A stretch of 64,000 nucleotides of DNA, from positions 62,001-126,000 of the forward strand of contig NZ_JAFMST010000011.1 in the NCBI RefSeq assembly GCF_017916275.1, in the 5' to 3' direction. This document shows positions 1 through 9,092 of the stretch, in pieces. Both the position numbers and the translations under genes were made by a program. This DNA comes from Rubellimicrobium arenae (GTDB lineage Bacteria; Pseudomonadota; Alphaproteobacteria; Rhodobacterales; Rhodobacteraceae). The notes under the pieces were generated by a model that ran no database searches, was not told the origin of the DNA, and saw nothing but the letters and a program-made list of their open reading frames with translations. The first letter of the stretch is position 1, and every line of letters begins with the position of its first letter.

Positions 1-2
1 CC

Positions 3-530
3 ATGACCGCACATCCCCGCTCCCTTGCCCAGCCGCCGGTGACCGTCGAGGTGCTCCCCCCCGCGGCGCGATTCTCGCTGCGCCTCCGCGCCGAGGCTCG
101 CCCGGTGGCCGAGACGGCGCTGGCTCTGCCGCTCCCCGACCGGATCGGGCGCCGGTCGGTCGGCGCGACCCGGCAGGCGATCTGCCTGGGTCCCGACGAA
201 TGGTGGATCGACGCTCCTGCGGCCGAGGCGGACGCGATCCGGTCCGCGCTGGACGGGCTGGTGCCCCACGCCCTCGTCGAGATCACCGACCGGGAGATCA
301 CGTTCCAGATCGACGGGCCCGGCGCGCTGGACCTCCTCGCGATCGGCATCGCCCGGGACCTGAGCCGCCTGGAGGTCGGACGGGGTGCCCGCACGGTGTT
401 CGATGGAGTGCAGGCGGTCCTGGTCCGCGAGGCGGAGCACCGCTTTACCCTGTCCGTCTGGCGGAGCTTCGCCCCCCACGTGGGCGAACTCCTGGAGCAG
501 GGCGCGAGGGAGATCGCCCTCGGGCTCTGA
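3..530 (+). CDS. soxG: Sarcosine oxidase, gamma subunit
   Basis: This 175-residue protein matches the small gamma subunit of heterotetrameric sarcosine oxidase (SoxBDAG), a cytosolic enzyme that oxidatively demethylates sarcosine and passes the one-carbon unit to tetrahydrofolate. Family features are the N-terminal arm, a central GPDEWWI segment near residue 64, the ITDREITFQIDGP stretch near residue 95, and a C-terminal SVWRSF motif near residue 152; the length is usual for SoxG. The gene starts three bases into the window, so soxB, soxD and soxA presumably lie just to the left. It is the last gene of its operon and faces the GH2 gene tail to tail. Subunit identity is strong; the operon context is inferred. 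Confidence 0.9.
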   Translation: MTAHPRSLAQPPVTVEVLPPAARFSLRLRAEARPVAETALALPLPDRIGRRSVGATRQAICLGPDEWWIDAPAAEADAIRSALDGLVPHALVEITDREITFQIDGPGALDLLAIGIARDLSRLEVGRGARTVFDGVQAVLVREAEHRFTLSVWRSFAPHVGELLEQGAREIALGL

Positions 531-554
531 CCCGCCGCCAAGCGTCACAGCGGC

Positions 555-583
555 GCTGCCGACCGGAAGCCTCGGTCAGCAGC
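555..583. terminator. Hairpin between convergent soxG and GH2 genes
   Basis: Arms GCTGCCGACCG and CGGTCAGCAGC enclose a 7-base loop. In minus-strand RNA the single irregular pair is a G-U wobble, giving an 11-bp stem about 50 bases after the GH2 stop; in plus-strand RNA it is a C-A mismatch, 24 bases after the soxG stop. There is no U tract, so classic intrinsic termination is uncertain. The position between convergent genes suggests a bidirectional terminator. Confidence 0.45.
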
Positions 584-632
584 AGCAGGTCGGCGCCAGC
601 GCCCAGATCGAACGGCAGAAGCCAGACTGAGG

Positions 633-3404
633 TCAGGGCGCCAGCGCGAGGTCGATGAGGCCGTCCCACAGCGCCGTGGCCGTGGGGTCGGCGTCGAAGG
701 AGTCGCGCATCAGCCGGAAGGTCGAGATCACGAGCTTGCCCTTTCCAAGCCTTTTCTCGATCACGAAGGCCGCGGGGCGGTGGACCCAGCCCACGACCGT
801 CCCGGAATGGACGCGGCCCCGGAACTCCCACGACCGCTGATGCGTCAGGACCTGGTGCGGGATCACCCGCGCAAAGCTCAGGTCCAGCAGCGGGCCGCCC
901 GGAATACGGGCAAAGGCGCCATCCCGGCGCAGCCACGGGAAGTTGCCCACCCAGTCGCCGCGCCAGATCGTGTTGTGGCGGTTCTGGAGGGCATAGCCAG
1001 GGAAGCTGAAGTAGGGCTCGGACCGGGTGCCGCCCGGAGCGTCCTCGATCTGGAGCGTCATCGGCCCATCGCGCGGCGAGGTGTCGTCCCGGAGACGGCG
1101 CTGCCCGTGGTCCACGATCTGCAGGTAATGCGCGCCGGCGTGGATCGCCTCGACCCGGGGCCCGTCGAGCACGTCGGTCACGAAGAGCTCGGCGTCCTCG
1201 GCCTCGACCTCCCGGTGGCCCAGCACGAGCAGGCGCTCGCCCACCAGGGGCCGGTCGGTGCGGAAGCGGACCTGACGGCTCGGGCCGGACCGCTCGGGGT
1301 AGAGAGCAAAGGCCTCGCGGTTCTCGGCGATCATGCGTCCGTCGGGCGCGAGGACGGCCAGCTCGAGGGCTGCCATCTCGGCGGCCGCGACCTGCGGCGC
1401 GCGCAGGGTCAGGGCCACGCCGGCCACCTCCATCGGCGCGGTCGCCGGGAGCGCGACCGTGCCCCGGTCGTCGTTCAGCCGCCATTCGAGATGCGCGCCG
1501 TCCGGCAGCTCCGCGCCGCCTGTCGCGACCTTGAGGTCGAGATGGATGTCCTGGCCCGCGCGCGCCGCATGATGGCGTGCGCCCGGCGCGATCACCACGT
1601 CCGCATTCACATGCGACAGCGCCTGGGCGAAGACGCGCGGATTGCGCGCCATGTCCATGAGGCCGTTGCCCTCCCAGTGGACGTCGGTGAATTCGGTGAT
1701 GACGTATCCGGCGATCGGCTGGTGCGAGCGTAGGTCCTCGATCTCGAACTTCAGGTTCATGAACTGGTGCCACTGCACCTTCTCGATGAACTGCGTGAAG
1801 CTGCCGAAGACCTGGTCGAGCCCCAGCTCGTGGAAGCGGTGCTCGACCCCCTGCGGCAGCGCCACGCCCACCGCCCAGGTCGCGCCATAGGGCATCCACC
1901 AGGGGTCCTTGCCATCCTCGCCCCGGAGCCTGGCGGGATCAGGCAGGCCCCAGACGCCGAACTCGGACACGATCAGGGGTTCGTTCCCCTGCCATTCGGC
2001 CTCGGGCTGGGCCGAGAAGGTCCAGTTCGCCGCGCCGGCGAATTCGCGCGACAGGGCTTCCCATTCCTCGCGCCGGTCGAGCGCGGTGCGGTAGTAGTGG
2101 TAATCGTTGATGTCGGTCTTGACGTGGTAGTTCGGGAAGCAGGCCGAGTTGTCCACGACAAGGCGGAGGGGATCCTCCTGCTTGAGCCAGTCAAAGAGCT
2201 CGACGATCCAGGTCCGCTGGTCCGCGACCTCGCGCAGGCGGGTGCCCCAGTCCTCGTTGATGAGGGTCCAGATCACGATCGACGGGTGGTTTCGGTCCCG
2301 GGCGAGGATGCCCTCCATGGTCGCGCGGAGGCGCGGGGCCGAGGCGGGCGTGAAGGTTTCGATGTTCGGGATCTCGGTCCAGATCAGGATGCCGAGCCGG
2401 TCGGCCACCTCGTAGTAGCGCGGGTCGGGCACCTTGATGTGGCAGCGCAGGCAGTTGAGCCCCATCGCCTTGGCCTTGCGGACCTGATCCTCGAGGAGGT
2501 CGAGCGAGGGGGGCGTGCCGAAGCCGTCGGGGTAGTAGTCCTGATCCAGCGCGCCGCGCATGTAGAACGGCTTGTCATTCAGGAGCAGCACGCCGTCCCG
2601 GGATTCGATCCGGCGGAAGCCGAAGCGCTCCTCGCAGGAGTCGAGGTCCTGGCCCCCGTCGCGCAGCGTGGCGCGGAAGGTGTAAAGGGCCGGGCTGTCG
2701 GGAGACCAGGGCTCGACCGGGCCGGGCAGGGTCAGGGCGTGGGTCAGCTGGTCCGCCGCGACGTGCAGGGTCTCCGTGTGGACCGTCTGGCCGGAGGGGG
2801 CCAGAACCTCGAGCGCCAGCTGGCCACCCGAGGGCTGCGAGAGCCCCAGGCGAAGCTCGAGCCGGCCGTCGGGCCAGTGCGGATCAAGCCGGACCGAGCG
2901 GATATGCGCGGCGTTGCGCGCCACGAGGCGGACCGACTGCCAGATCCCGCCCTGCGGGCCATACCAGCTCTGCTTGCCATGGGGGATCTCGGCAAAGTTG
3001 AGCCCGGGCTCCAGGTCGCTCGCGTCGGGGAGGATCGCCTCGACCTCGAGGAGGTTGGTCTCCTCCAGAAGGTCGGCGGGCACGACGACCTCGAAGGGCA
3101 GGTAGCCGCCGTCGTGGCGGCCCAGGTCCCGCCCGTTCACGCGCACGGTCGCGATCTCGCTGACCGCGCCGAAATGGATCGCCACCTCGCGGCCGCGCCA
3201 GCCGTCGGGCAGCGTGAAGTGCCGCCGGTACTGGGCGCGGCCAAAGCTCCAGTTCAGGCCGGGCAGGATCTGCCAGGGTGCGGGCACCGGCACCTCGCGC
3301 CAAGCCGCGTCGGACTCGTGCCGGAACTCCCAGGGGCCATCGAGCGAGAGGGCGTCGCGGAGCGGGGTCGCGGCGGCGAGGGGAACGGTGAGGGGCAGGT
3401 TCAT
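633..3404 (-). CDS. Glycoside hydrolase family 2 (beta-galactosidase/glucuronidase-like)
   Basis: This 923-residue protein has the GH2 architecture: an N-terminal jelly-roll sugar-binding domain (about 15-165), an immunoglobulin-like domain (about 165-265), a TIM barrel from about 270, and a long C-terminal part of beta-rich segments. The acid/base glutamate is E384 in LINEDWG and the nucleophile is E481 in VSEFGVWG, about 97 residues apart as expected for GH2. I chose the ATG at 3404, preceded by AGGA, over an in-frame GTG at 3452 that lacks a ribosome site. There is no signal peptide, so it acts in the cytosol on an oligosaccharide imported by the adjacent transporter. The exact glycoside (galactoside, glucuronide, mannoside) cannot be read from motifs. 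Confidence 0.88.
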   Translation of the reverse strand: MNLPLTVPLAAATPLRDALSLDGPWEFRHESDAAWREVPVPAPWQILPGLNWSFGRAQYRRHFTLPDGWRGREVAIHFGAVSEIATVRVNGRDLGRHDGGYLPFEVVVPADLLEETNLLEVEAILPDASDLEPGLNFAEIPHGKQSWYGPQGGIWQSVRLVARNAAHIRSVRLDPHWPDGRLELRLGLSQPSGGQLALEVLAPSGQTVHTETLHVAADQLTHALTLPGPVEPWSPDSPALYTFRATLRDGGQDLDSCEERFGFRRIESRDGVLLLNDKPFYMRGALDQDYYPDGFGTPPSLDLLEDQVRKAKAMGLNCLRCHIKVPDPRYYEVADRLGILIWTEIPNIETFTPASAPRLRATMEGILARDRNHPSIVIWTLINEDWGTRLREVADQRTWIVELFDWLKQEDPLRLVVDNSACFPNYHVKTDINDYHYYRTALDRREEWEALSREFAGAANWTFSAQPEAEWQGNEPLIVSEFGVWGLPDPARLRGEDGKDPWWMPYGATWAVGVALPQGVEHRFHELGLDQVFGSFTQFIEKVQWHQFMNLKFEIEDLRSHQPIAGYVITEFTDVHWEGNGLMDMARNPRVFAQALSHVNADVVIAPGARHHAARAGQDIHLDLKVATGGAELPDGAHLEWRLNDDRGTVALPATAPMEVAGVALTLRAPQVAAAEMAALELAVLAPDGRMIAENREAFALYPERSGPSRQVRFRTDRPLVGERLLVLGHREVEAEDAELFVTDVLDGPRVEAIHAGAHYLQIVDHGQRRLRDDTSPRDGPMTLQIEDAPGGTRSEPYFSFPGYALQNRHNTIWRGDWVGNFPWLRRDGAFARIPGGPLLDLSFARVIPHQVLTHQRSWEFRGRVHSGTVVGWVHRPAAFVIEKRLGKGKLVISTFRLMRDSFDADPTATALWDGLIDLALAP

Positions 3405-3524
3405 CGGCAAGGCGATCCTAGACTGGGAGGGGTGCGGCGACGTTGATGCCACAGGAGGAATGACCGGTCCGTCACAGCACCGCGCTGTGGCCTGCGGGTT
3501 GGCGCAACACCCGGACGGAAGGGG

Positions 3525-3558
3525 GCTGGCCCCGGGCGGGAGGGAACCCGGGACCAGC
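3525..3558 (-). terminator. Intercistronic hairpin after the CUT1 binding-protein gene
   Basis: In minus-strand RNA the arms form a 12-bp stem (GCTGGTCCCGGG pairing with CCCGGGGCCAGC, one G-U pair) with a 10-base loop, beginning 12 bases after the stop of the solute-binding-protein gene at 3570. It lies inside the operon, before the GH2 gene, and has no U tract. It may be a partial terminator or an mRNA-protecting hairpin that raises binding-protein output over the downstream enzyme, as known for malE-malF. Confidence 0.6.
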
Positions 3559-3569
3559 GGCGCGGGGCG

Positions 3570-4898
3570 TCAGCCGCCGCGGTTCGAACGGCGCAGGATC
3601 CGCTCGACCTGGCTTTGGGCGGAGTCGAGCGCCGCCTGCGGCTCGGCCCCGGCCAGCCAGGTGGCGGTGATGTCCGAGATCATCGCGTTGTAGATCGCGC
3701 GCTGGTTCTGGGTCTGGGGCAGGGACCGCGCGATCTGCGCCGTGTTCGCATAGCTGGAGCGGTGCGGCAGCGCGGCGAATTCGGGGCTGTCGATCACCGA
3801 CTGGCGGACCGACAGGTGCCCGGTGCGGGACCATTGGAAGTTGTTGTCGTTGAGGAACTTGAGGAAGGCCACCGCGGCCTCCTGCTCTTCGGGCGACCGG
3901 CCTTCGTCCTTGGGCACGACCCACATGTGGCTGTCGGCCCAGACGGCGTCCTGGCCGAAGAGGTTGGGGACGTTGGCCACGGCATAGTTCTTGAGGGCGA
4001 CCTGACCCCCGGCCGCCTGGGCGTTGAAGTTGTCCACCATCCAGGTGCCGATCAGCTCGATCCCGGCCTGGCCCGACAGGAAGGCCTGATCGGCGCCGAG
4101 CGCATCGAGGTTCGGGTCGGCGAGGCCCTCGTCATAGATCTGCTTGATGAAGGTGGCGGCCTTGAGGCCCTCGGGCGAGTTGATGCTGGCCGTCGTGCCG
4201 TCCGGCGAGATCACGTCCACGCCCTGCTGCCACATGAGCGAGTTGAAGAAGCGGACCATCATCCCTTCGTTCGCCTGCGATTCCGTGGCGAAGTAGTTCT
4301 GGCCGGTCTTTTCCTCGAACTCCTTGCCCATCTGGATGAACTCCTCGGGCGAGGTGGGCAGGCGCACGGTGCCATCCTCGTTCACGAAGCCGGCCTGCTG
4401 CATCAGGTCCATGTTGATGTGGAACAGCAGGGCGTGCAGGTCGAAGGGCAGGGCGTAGACCTCGCCGTTCGCGCTGGCGTTCTGGAGCGCGGCGGGCACG
4501 AAGTCCGCGGTGTCGATCCCGGCCTCCTGGAACAGCGATCCCAGAGGGGTCACGAGGTCGCGCGCCACGAAGTCCGGCAGCACCGAGGCGTGCATCACGG
4601 CCACGTCCGGGATGTTCCCGGTCTGGTAGGTGGCGGTGAGCAGGTCGTAGTAGGCGCCCCAGTCGGCGGTCTGCACGACGACCGTGTGGCCGCCCTCGTT
4701 CGTGGCGTTGAACTGGTTCACCAGCGCGGTGATGATCCCGCATTCGCCATTGGCCTGGGACGCGTCGTTGACGTTGCCGTATTCGTTCTGGCAGTCGCCG
4801 AAGAAGCGCATGAGCTGGATCTCGGCCGCGCCGGCCGCGCCGCCCGCCGTCAGGGCGGTGGTCAGGGCGAGGGCGGCGAGCGCCTTGGAATGGTGCAT
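3570..4898 (-). CDS. ABC sugar transporter substrate-binding protein (family 1)
   Basis: This 442-residue periplasmic binding protein belongs to the extracellular solute-binding family 1 used by CUT1 sugar importers. It begins with a basic, hydrophobic signal peptide ending near AGAAEIQ, and contains family features such as DVAVMHASVLPDF near residue 98 and YALPFDLHALLFHINM near residue 150. It probably captures an oligosaccharide released by the secreted glycosidase encoded nearby and delivers it to the two permeases. It lies 50 bases downstream of the second permease gene in the same minus-strand operon, and a strong hairpin follows its stop codon. The ligand is unknown. Confidence 0.93.
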   Translation of the reverse strand: MHHSKALAALALTTALTAGGAAGAAEIQLMRFFGDCQNEYGNVNDASQANGECGIITALVNQFNATNEGGHTVVVQTADWGAYYDLLTATYQTGNIPDVAVMHASVLPDFVARDLVTPLGSLFQEAGIDTADFVPAALQNASANGEVYALPFDLHALLFHINMDLMQQAGFVNEDGTVRLPTSPEEFIQMGKEFEEKTGQNYFATESQANEGMMVRFFNSLMWQQGVDVISPDGTTASINSPEGLKAATFIKQIYDEGLADPNLDALGADQAFLSGQAGIELIGTWMVDNFNAQAAGGQVALKNYAVANVPNLFGQDAVWADSHMWVVPKDEGRSPEEQEAAVAFLKFLNDNNFQWSRTGHLSVRQSVIDSPEFAALPHRSSYANTAQIARSLPQTQNQRAIYNAMISDITATWLAGAEPQAALDSAQSQVERILRRSNRGG

Positions 4899-4948
4899 CT
4901 TATCCTCCTAATCGATGCAGGTTCTTGGTGGCCCCGAGGGGCGGTCGT

Positions 4949-5791
4949 TCACTTGCCGGCGCTCATGGCGACGCCCGCCACGATGAAGCGCTGGAAGATC
5001 AGGAACAGGAGCACGATGGGCAGAGAGGCGAAGACCGCCGAGGCCATGATCGAGCCCAGCCCCTGCGTCTGGGCGAAGTTGCCCTGGATCGAGGCGAGGC
5101 CCACCGTCACGGTGTACATGTTCGCGTTCGTCGCCGAGACGAGCGGCCACAGGAAGTCGTTCCAGGCGTGGATGAAGGTGAAGAGCCCGAGGGTCGTCAG
5201 CGCCGGGACCGACAGCGGGAGCATGATCTTCCAGAAGATGGTGAAGCGCGAGGCATGGTCGAGCTCGGCCGCCTCCTCGAGCTCGCGCGGGACCGCGCGA
5301 AAGAACTGCATCATCAGGAAGACGCCGATGGGCACGGCCACCCGAGGCAACATCAGGGCCGCGTGGGTGTTGTGGATGCCCCAGTCCGCGAACATCTGGT
5401 GAAGCGGCAGGAAGACCGCCTGCTCGGGGATCATCAGGCCCGCGATCATCAGGACGAAGATCGTCCGCTTGAACGGGAACTGGAGGCGCGCGAAGGCATA
5501 GCCGGCCAGGGAGGACACCACCAGCACCAGGATCGTCATGCCGACGGCCACGATCAGGCTGTTCGTCAGCCAGCGCGGCACCGTCGCGAGCCGCACCAGG
5601 TCGGCGTAGTTCTGGAGCGTGAACGGATAGGGGATGAAGCCCCAGGTGGACCGCATCAGCTCCGAGTTGGGCTTGAGCGACATGGTCACGACCCAGAGCA
5701 CCGGCAGGAACCAGAGGATCGCGACGAGGACCGTGATGGCGAGGAGGAGGCGGTCGCCCCAAAGGGCCCAGCCCGAGCGCGTGGCGTTCAT
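4949..5791 (-). CDS. CUT1 ABC transporter permease (MalG type)
   Basis: This 280-residue inner-membrane permease has about six hydrophobic segments and the EAA loop [18 protein letters not shown] that docks on the ATPase. The start is the ATG at 5791, which overlaps the preceding gene's stop as ATGA, and the first residues ([12 protein letters not shown]) run straight into a membrane segment. A longer open frame continues upstream but only by reading the neighbouring permease out of frame. It pairs with the permease at 5788-6702 to form the pore for the sugar bound by the protein at 3570-4898. Confidence 0.93.
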   Translation of the reverse strand: MNATRSGWALWGDRLLLAITVLVAILWFLPVLWVVTMSLKPNSELMRSTWGFIPYPFTLQNYADLVRLATVPRWLTNSLIVAVGMTILVLVVSSLAGYAFARLQFPFKRTIFVLMIAGLMIPEQAVFLPLHQMFADWGIHNTHAALMLPRVAVPIGVFLMMQFFRAVPRELEEAAELDHASRFTIFWKIMLPLSVPALTTLGLFTFIHAWNDFLWPLVSATNANMYTVTVGLASIQGNFAQTQGLGSIMASAVFASLPIVLLFLIFQRFIVAGVAMSAGK

Positions 5792-6702
5792 CGGTCGTCC
5801 CCCTGCCGTCCCAGCCAGAGCTGGAGCATCGAGAACACCAGCATCATCCCGAAGAGCACCATGGCCATGGCCGCGCCGTACCCCACGAGCCAGTCGCGGA
5901 AAGACGTCTCGTAGATGTACTGGACCAGCGACCGGGTCGAGTTGGCCGGCCCGCCCTGCGTCATCAGGAACGGCTGCCCGAAGATCTGGAACTGGGCGAC
6001 GATCTGAAGGACGATCACAAGGATCACCGTGTGCCGGATCGAGGGCAGGGTGATGCGCCAGAACACCGACCAGCGCGAGGCGTGGTCGAGCTCGGCGGCC
6101 TCGTAGAGTTCCTTCGGGATGGAGCCTAGGGCGGCCAGGAACAGCGCCATCGGCAGTCCCACGCCCCACCAGAGGGTGGTGACGACGATCGCGGGCATGG
6201 CCCAGGTCGTGCTGCCGAGGTAGTTGACGGGCGTGAAGCCCAGGAACTGGACGATCGGTGCGATCAGGCCCCGGTCGGGCGCCAGGACCATCTGCCAGAC
6301 CAGCGTGACCACGGTGACCGAGAACACCGAGGACAGGAAGAACACCGACCGGCAGATCGCGCGGATCCGCCCGGGTCCCTGCACGGCCAGCGCGAGGAGC
6401 ATCGCGATGATCGTCATGGACGGCACGGTCAGCAGCGCGAAGTACAGCGTGTTCCGCGTCGAGCGCCAGAAGACCGGATCGGTCCAGAGGTCCTGGTAGT
6501 TCAGAAGGCCGACCGGCCCGTAGTCGCCCGCCATCAGGTCCCAGTCGCGGAAGCTGATCCAGATCCCGAGGAACAGGGGATAGACCAGCAGAACCAGGTA
6601 GACGGCCAGGAACGGCGCGAGGAACAGGAGGGCGGTCAGCCATCCCCTGGACCGGGACCGGCCTCGGGGGCTGCGAGTCGCGGGCCGGGCGGCGGCCGTC
6701 AT
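5788..6702 (-). CDS. CUT1 ABC transporter permease (MalF type)
   Basis: This 304-residue permease has a basic N-terminal tail of about 20 residues, then hydrophobic segments starting at [18 protein letters not shown], and the EAA loop [19 protein letters not shown] near residue 200. It is the MalF-like partner of the permease at 4949-5791. Its start overlaps the ATPase stop by 4 bp (ATGA) and its stop overlaps the next permease start in the same way, so translation of the three genes is probably coupled. Confidence 0.93.
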   Translation of the reverse strand: MTAAARPATRSPRGRSRSRGWLTALLFLAPFLAVYLVLLVYPLFLGIWISFRDWDLMAGDYGPVGLLNYQDLWTDPVFWRSTRNTLYFALLTVPSMTIIAMLLALAVQGPGRIRAICRSVFFLSSVFSVTVVTLVWQMVLAPDRGLIAPIVQFLGFTPVNYLGSTTWAMPAIVVTTLWWGVGLPMALFLAALGSIPKELYEAAELDHASRWSVFWRITLPSIRHTVILVIVLQIVAQFQIFGQPFLMTQGGPANSTRSLVQYIYETSFRDWLVGYGAAMAMVLFGMMLVFSMLQLWLGRQGDDR

Positions 6703-7796
6703 GGCAGATCCCCCTCGGGCAGGGTCACGGCGGCCCCGTCGGCGTCGAAGACGTGGCGGATGCCCGGCCCGATCACCAGAGGCACCTCGGAGCCGACGGC
6801 CGGAGCGCGCCGGTCGCGCAGCTCGGCGACGACGGTGGTGCCGTCCGGGACGGTGGCATAGACGAGCTGCACCGAGCCCAGCTGCTCAACCACGTCCACA
6901 TGGCCCCGGAGCTCGCCGTCCGGGGCGACGCCCAGGTTCTCGGGGCGCAGCCCGAGCGTGACCTCGTCGCCCTGCCGGACCGATCCCGGGCGGACGCGGG
7001 CCGGCAGGCGGACCCCGCCCGCGAGATCGATGCCGATATCGGACCCCTGGGCCACGGCCACCCGCCCCCGGAGGAAGTTCATCTTGGGGGAGCCCAGGAA
7101 ACCGGCCACGAACAGGTTGGCGGGCCGTTCATAAAGCTCCAGCGGCGCCCCGACCTGCTCGATCCGGCCGGCGCGCAGCACGACGATCCGGTCGGCCATG
7201 GTCATGGCCTCGGTCTGGTCGTGCGTCACGTAGATCATCGTCGCCCCCAGCGCATGGTGCAGCTTGGCGATCTCGGTCCGCATCTGGACGCGAAGGGCGG
7301 CGTCGAGGTTCGACAGCGGCTCGTCGAACAGGAAGACCTCGGGTTCGCGCACGATGGCGCGGCCGATCGCGACGCGCTGGCGCTGGCCCCCGGACATCGC
7401 CCGCGGCTTTCGGTCGAGATAGGGTTCGAGCTGGAGGATGCCGGCGGCCTTGGCGATCCGCCGGTCGATGTCGGCGCGGGCCGTGCCCATGTTGCGCAGG
7501 CCGAAGGCCATGTTGTCGCGCACGCTCATGTGCGGATAGAGCGCGTAGTTCTGGAACACCATGGCCACGCCACGGTCGCGGGCCGCGGTGTCGTTCACCC
7601 GCTGGCCCCCGATCAGCACGTCGCCGCCGGTCACCTCCTCGAGCCCTGCGATCATCCGCAGGAGCGTGGATTTCCCGCAGCCGGACGGACCGACGAAGAC
7701 GACGAACTCCCCCTGGGCCACCTCGAGCGAGACGTCGTGGATGACCTGCGTCCCGCCATAAGCCTTCGAGACCCCGTGAAGGGTGACCTCGGCCAT
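6699..7796 (-). CDS. CUT1 ABC transporter ATP-binding protein (MalK/UgpC-like)
   Basis: This 365-residue protein energises the sugar importer. It has Walker [10 protein letters not shown] (about residue 37), signature [15 protein letters not shown] (about residue 134), Walker [14 protein letters not shown] and the switch histidine in [11 protein letters not shown], followed by a C-terminal OB-fold regulatory domain typical of MalK/UgpC proteins from about residue 235. It is the first gene of the minus-strand operon, with a 148-bp divergent intergenic region separating it from the LacI-type regulator gene. Confidence 0.94.
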   Translation of the reverse strand: MAEVTLHGVSKAYGGTQVIHDVSLEVAQGEFVVFVGPSGCGKSTLLRMIAGLEEVTGGDVLIGGQRVNDTAARDRGVAMVFQNYALYPHMSVRDNMAFGLRNMGTARADIDRRIAKAAGILQLEPYLDRKPRAMSGGQRQRVAIGRAIVREPEVFLFDEPLSNLDAALRVQMRTEIAKLHHALGATMIYVTHDQTEAMTMADRIVVLRAGRIEQVGAPLELYERPANLFVAGFLGSPKMNFLRGRVAVAQGSDIGIDLAGGVRLPARVRPGSVRQGDEVTLGLRPENLGVAPDGELRGHVDVVEQLGSVQLVYATVPDGTTVVAELRDRRAPAVGSEVPLVIGPGIRHVFDADGAAVTLPEGDLP

Positions 7797-7816
7797 GTGT
7801 ATCCTCCCGACCCGGA

Positions 7817-7843
7817 AAGTTATCCCAGGTTATAATTTAACTT
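7817..7843. promoter_or_regulatory. Candidate LacI-family operator in the divergent region
   Basis: Between the ATPase and lacI-type genes there is an AT-rich island with AAGTTA at 7817 and TAACTT at 7838 as a 6-bp inverted repeat with a 15-base spacer. An overlapping, tighter near-palindrome, AGGTTA-TAATT-TAACTT, spans 7827-7843. A TATAAT-like hexamer lies inside. The position suits a repressor site controlling both divergent genes; the binding factor is inferred from adjacency. Confidence 0.5.
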
Positions 7844-7944
7844 GATGATGACTAATCCCGATGCCACCATCAAGGGGCATTCGTTGTGGCCGGCCCGGTT
7901 CCGTGCTCTATTCCACCGACCGGCAGGTAGGAGCGGCGCCACCC

Positions 7945-9006
7945 TTGTCCAGCAAGCCCACAATGAGCGACATCGCAGCCGCCTGCGGTGTGTCTCAGGC
8001 GACGGTGTCCCTGGTTCTGAACGCCGCCCCCGGAACGCGCGTGTCGGCCGCGACGCGCAAGGCCGTGATCGCCAAGGCGGAGGAACTGGGATACGGGCGC
8101 CGGTCCGGGCGGTCCGGGGACCGGCGCCCCCTTGTCGCCATGATCATCAACGAAGTCACGTCGTCGCCCCATATCGCGGGCCTGATCGACGGCGTCGCCG
8201 ATGCGGCGACCGAGGCGGGGCTTCTGGTGTCCGTGATGCCGACCGGGGGCGACCCGGCGCTCGAGGCGGCCGCGATCGACTGCCTTCAACGGGCGGGCGC
8301 GCAGGGCTTCATCTATGCCCGGCTGATCACGCAGGAGGTCGTCCTGCCGGCGGGGCTGAGCGCGGGGCCGACGGTGCTCCTGAACTGCTACGCGCCTGGG
8401 TCGGCCGCCCCAAGCGTCGTGCCCGGGGACCTGGCCGCCGGAATGACGGCCACGCTGGCGTTGCTGGACGCGGGCCACCGGCGGATCGCGTTCATCGGGG
8501 GCGAGGATTCCATCGAAGCCTCGCGCGAGCGGCTCAAGGGCTACCGGCGGGCTCTGGCCATGCGGGACGTGCCCGCCGATCCGGCGCTGGTCGAGAAGGG
8601 AAGCTGGACGATCAAGGGCGGCCATGCCGCGTTCCGGCGGCTGCGGGCGCTGGCCGACCCGCCGACCGCGGTGTTCTGCTTCTGCGACCGCGCGGCGGTG
8701 GGGGTCTACAACGCGGCGGTCGAGCTGGGCCTGACCATCCCGCGTGACCTATCGGTCATCGGCTTCGACAACGAGCTGTTCACGGCCGACATGATGCCGC
8801 CGCTGACGACCATGGAGCTGCCGCACGCCGACATGGCGCGCCACGCGGTCGAGGAGCTTCACCGGATGATCCTGAGGCCAGGCGCGGTCCCCCGGCACCC
8901 GCGGATCAAGATCGACTGCCCCCTGATCTCGCGCCAGTCCGTCGCGGCGCCGGAGGGGAGGTCGGCCCGACTCGCCGCGCCGCTGCCGCTGTCCGTCCGG
9001 AGCTGA
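7945..9006 (+). CDS. LacI-family transcriptional regulator
   Basis: This 353-residue regulator has an N-terminal helix-turn-helix (MSDIAAACGVSQATVSLVLN, about residues 7-26) and a C-terminal periplasmic-binding-protein-like sensor domain with FIYARLITQ and VIGFDNELFTADMMPPLTT segments. I chose the TTG at 7945 because TAGGAG lies 11 bases upstream; an in-frame ATG at 7963 would cut into the helix-turn-helix, and the longer frame from 7861 has no ribosome site. It diverges from the CUT1 sugar operon and most likely represses that operon until an imported sugar releases it. It may also control the glycosidase genes just downstream. Confidence 0.92.
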   Translation: MSSKPTMSDIAAACGVSQATVSLVLNAAPGTRVSAATRKAVIAKAEELGYGRRSGRSGDRRPLVAMIINEVTSSPHIAGLIDGVADAATEAGLLVSVMPTGGDPALEAAAIDCLQRAGAQGFIYARLITQEVVLPAGLSAGPTVLLNCYAPGSAAPSVVPGDLAAGMTATLALLDAGHRRIAFIGGEDSIEASRERLKGYRRALAMRDVPADPALVEKGSWTIKGGHAAFRRLRALADPPTAVFCFCDRAAVGVYNAAVELGLTIPRDLSVIGFDNELFTADMMPPLTTMELPHADMARHAVEELHRMILRPGAVPRHPRIKIDCPLISRQSVAAPEGRSARLAAPLPLSVRS

Positions 9007-9092
9007 ACGCCCGGAGCCCCCTTGCCGCGCGCCCGCGTTGGTGCAGGTGACCGCAGGGCGGCCCTGGGGCGTGGTCCGTGGAGGCGACTCGG

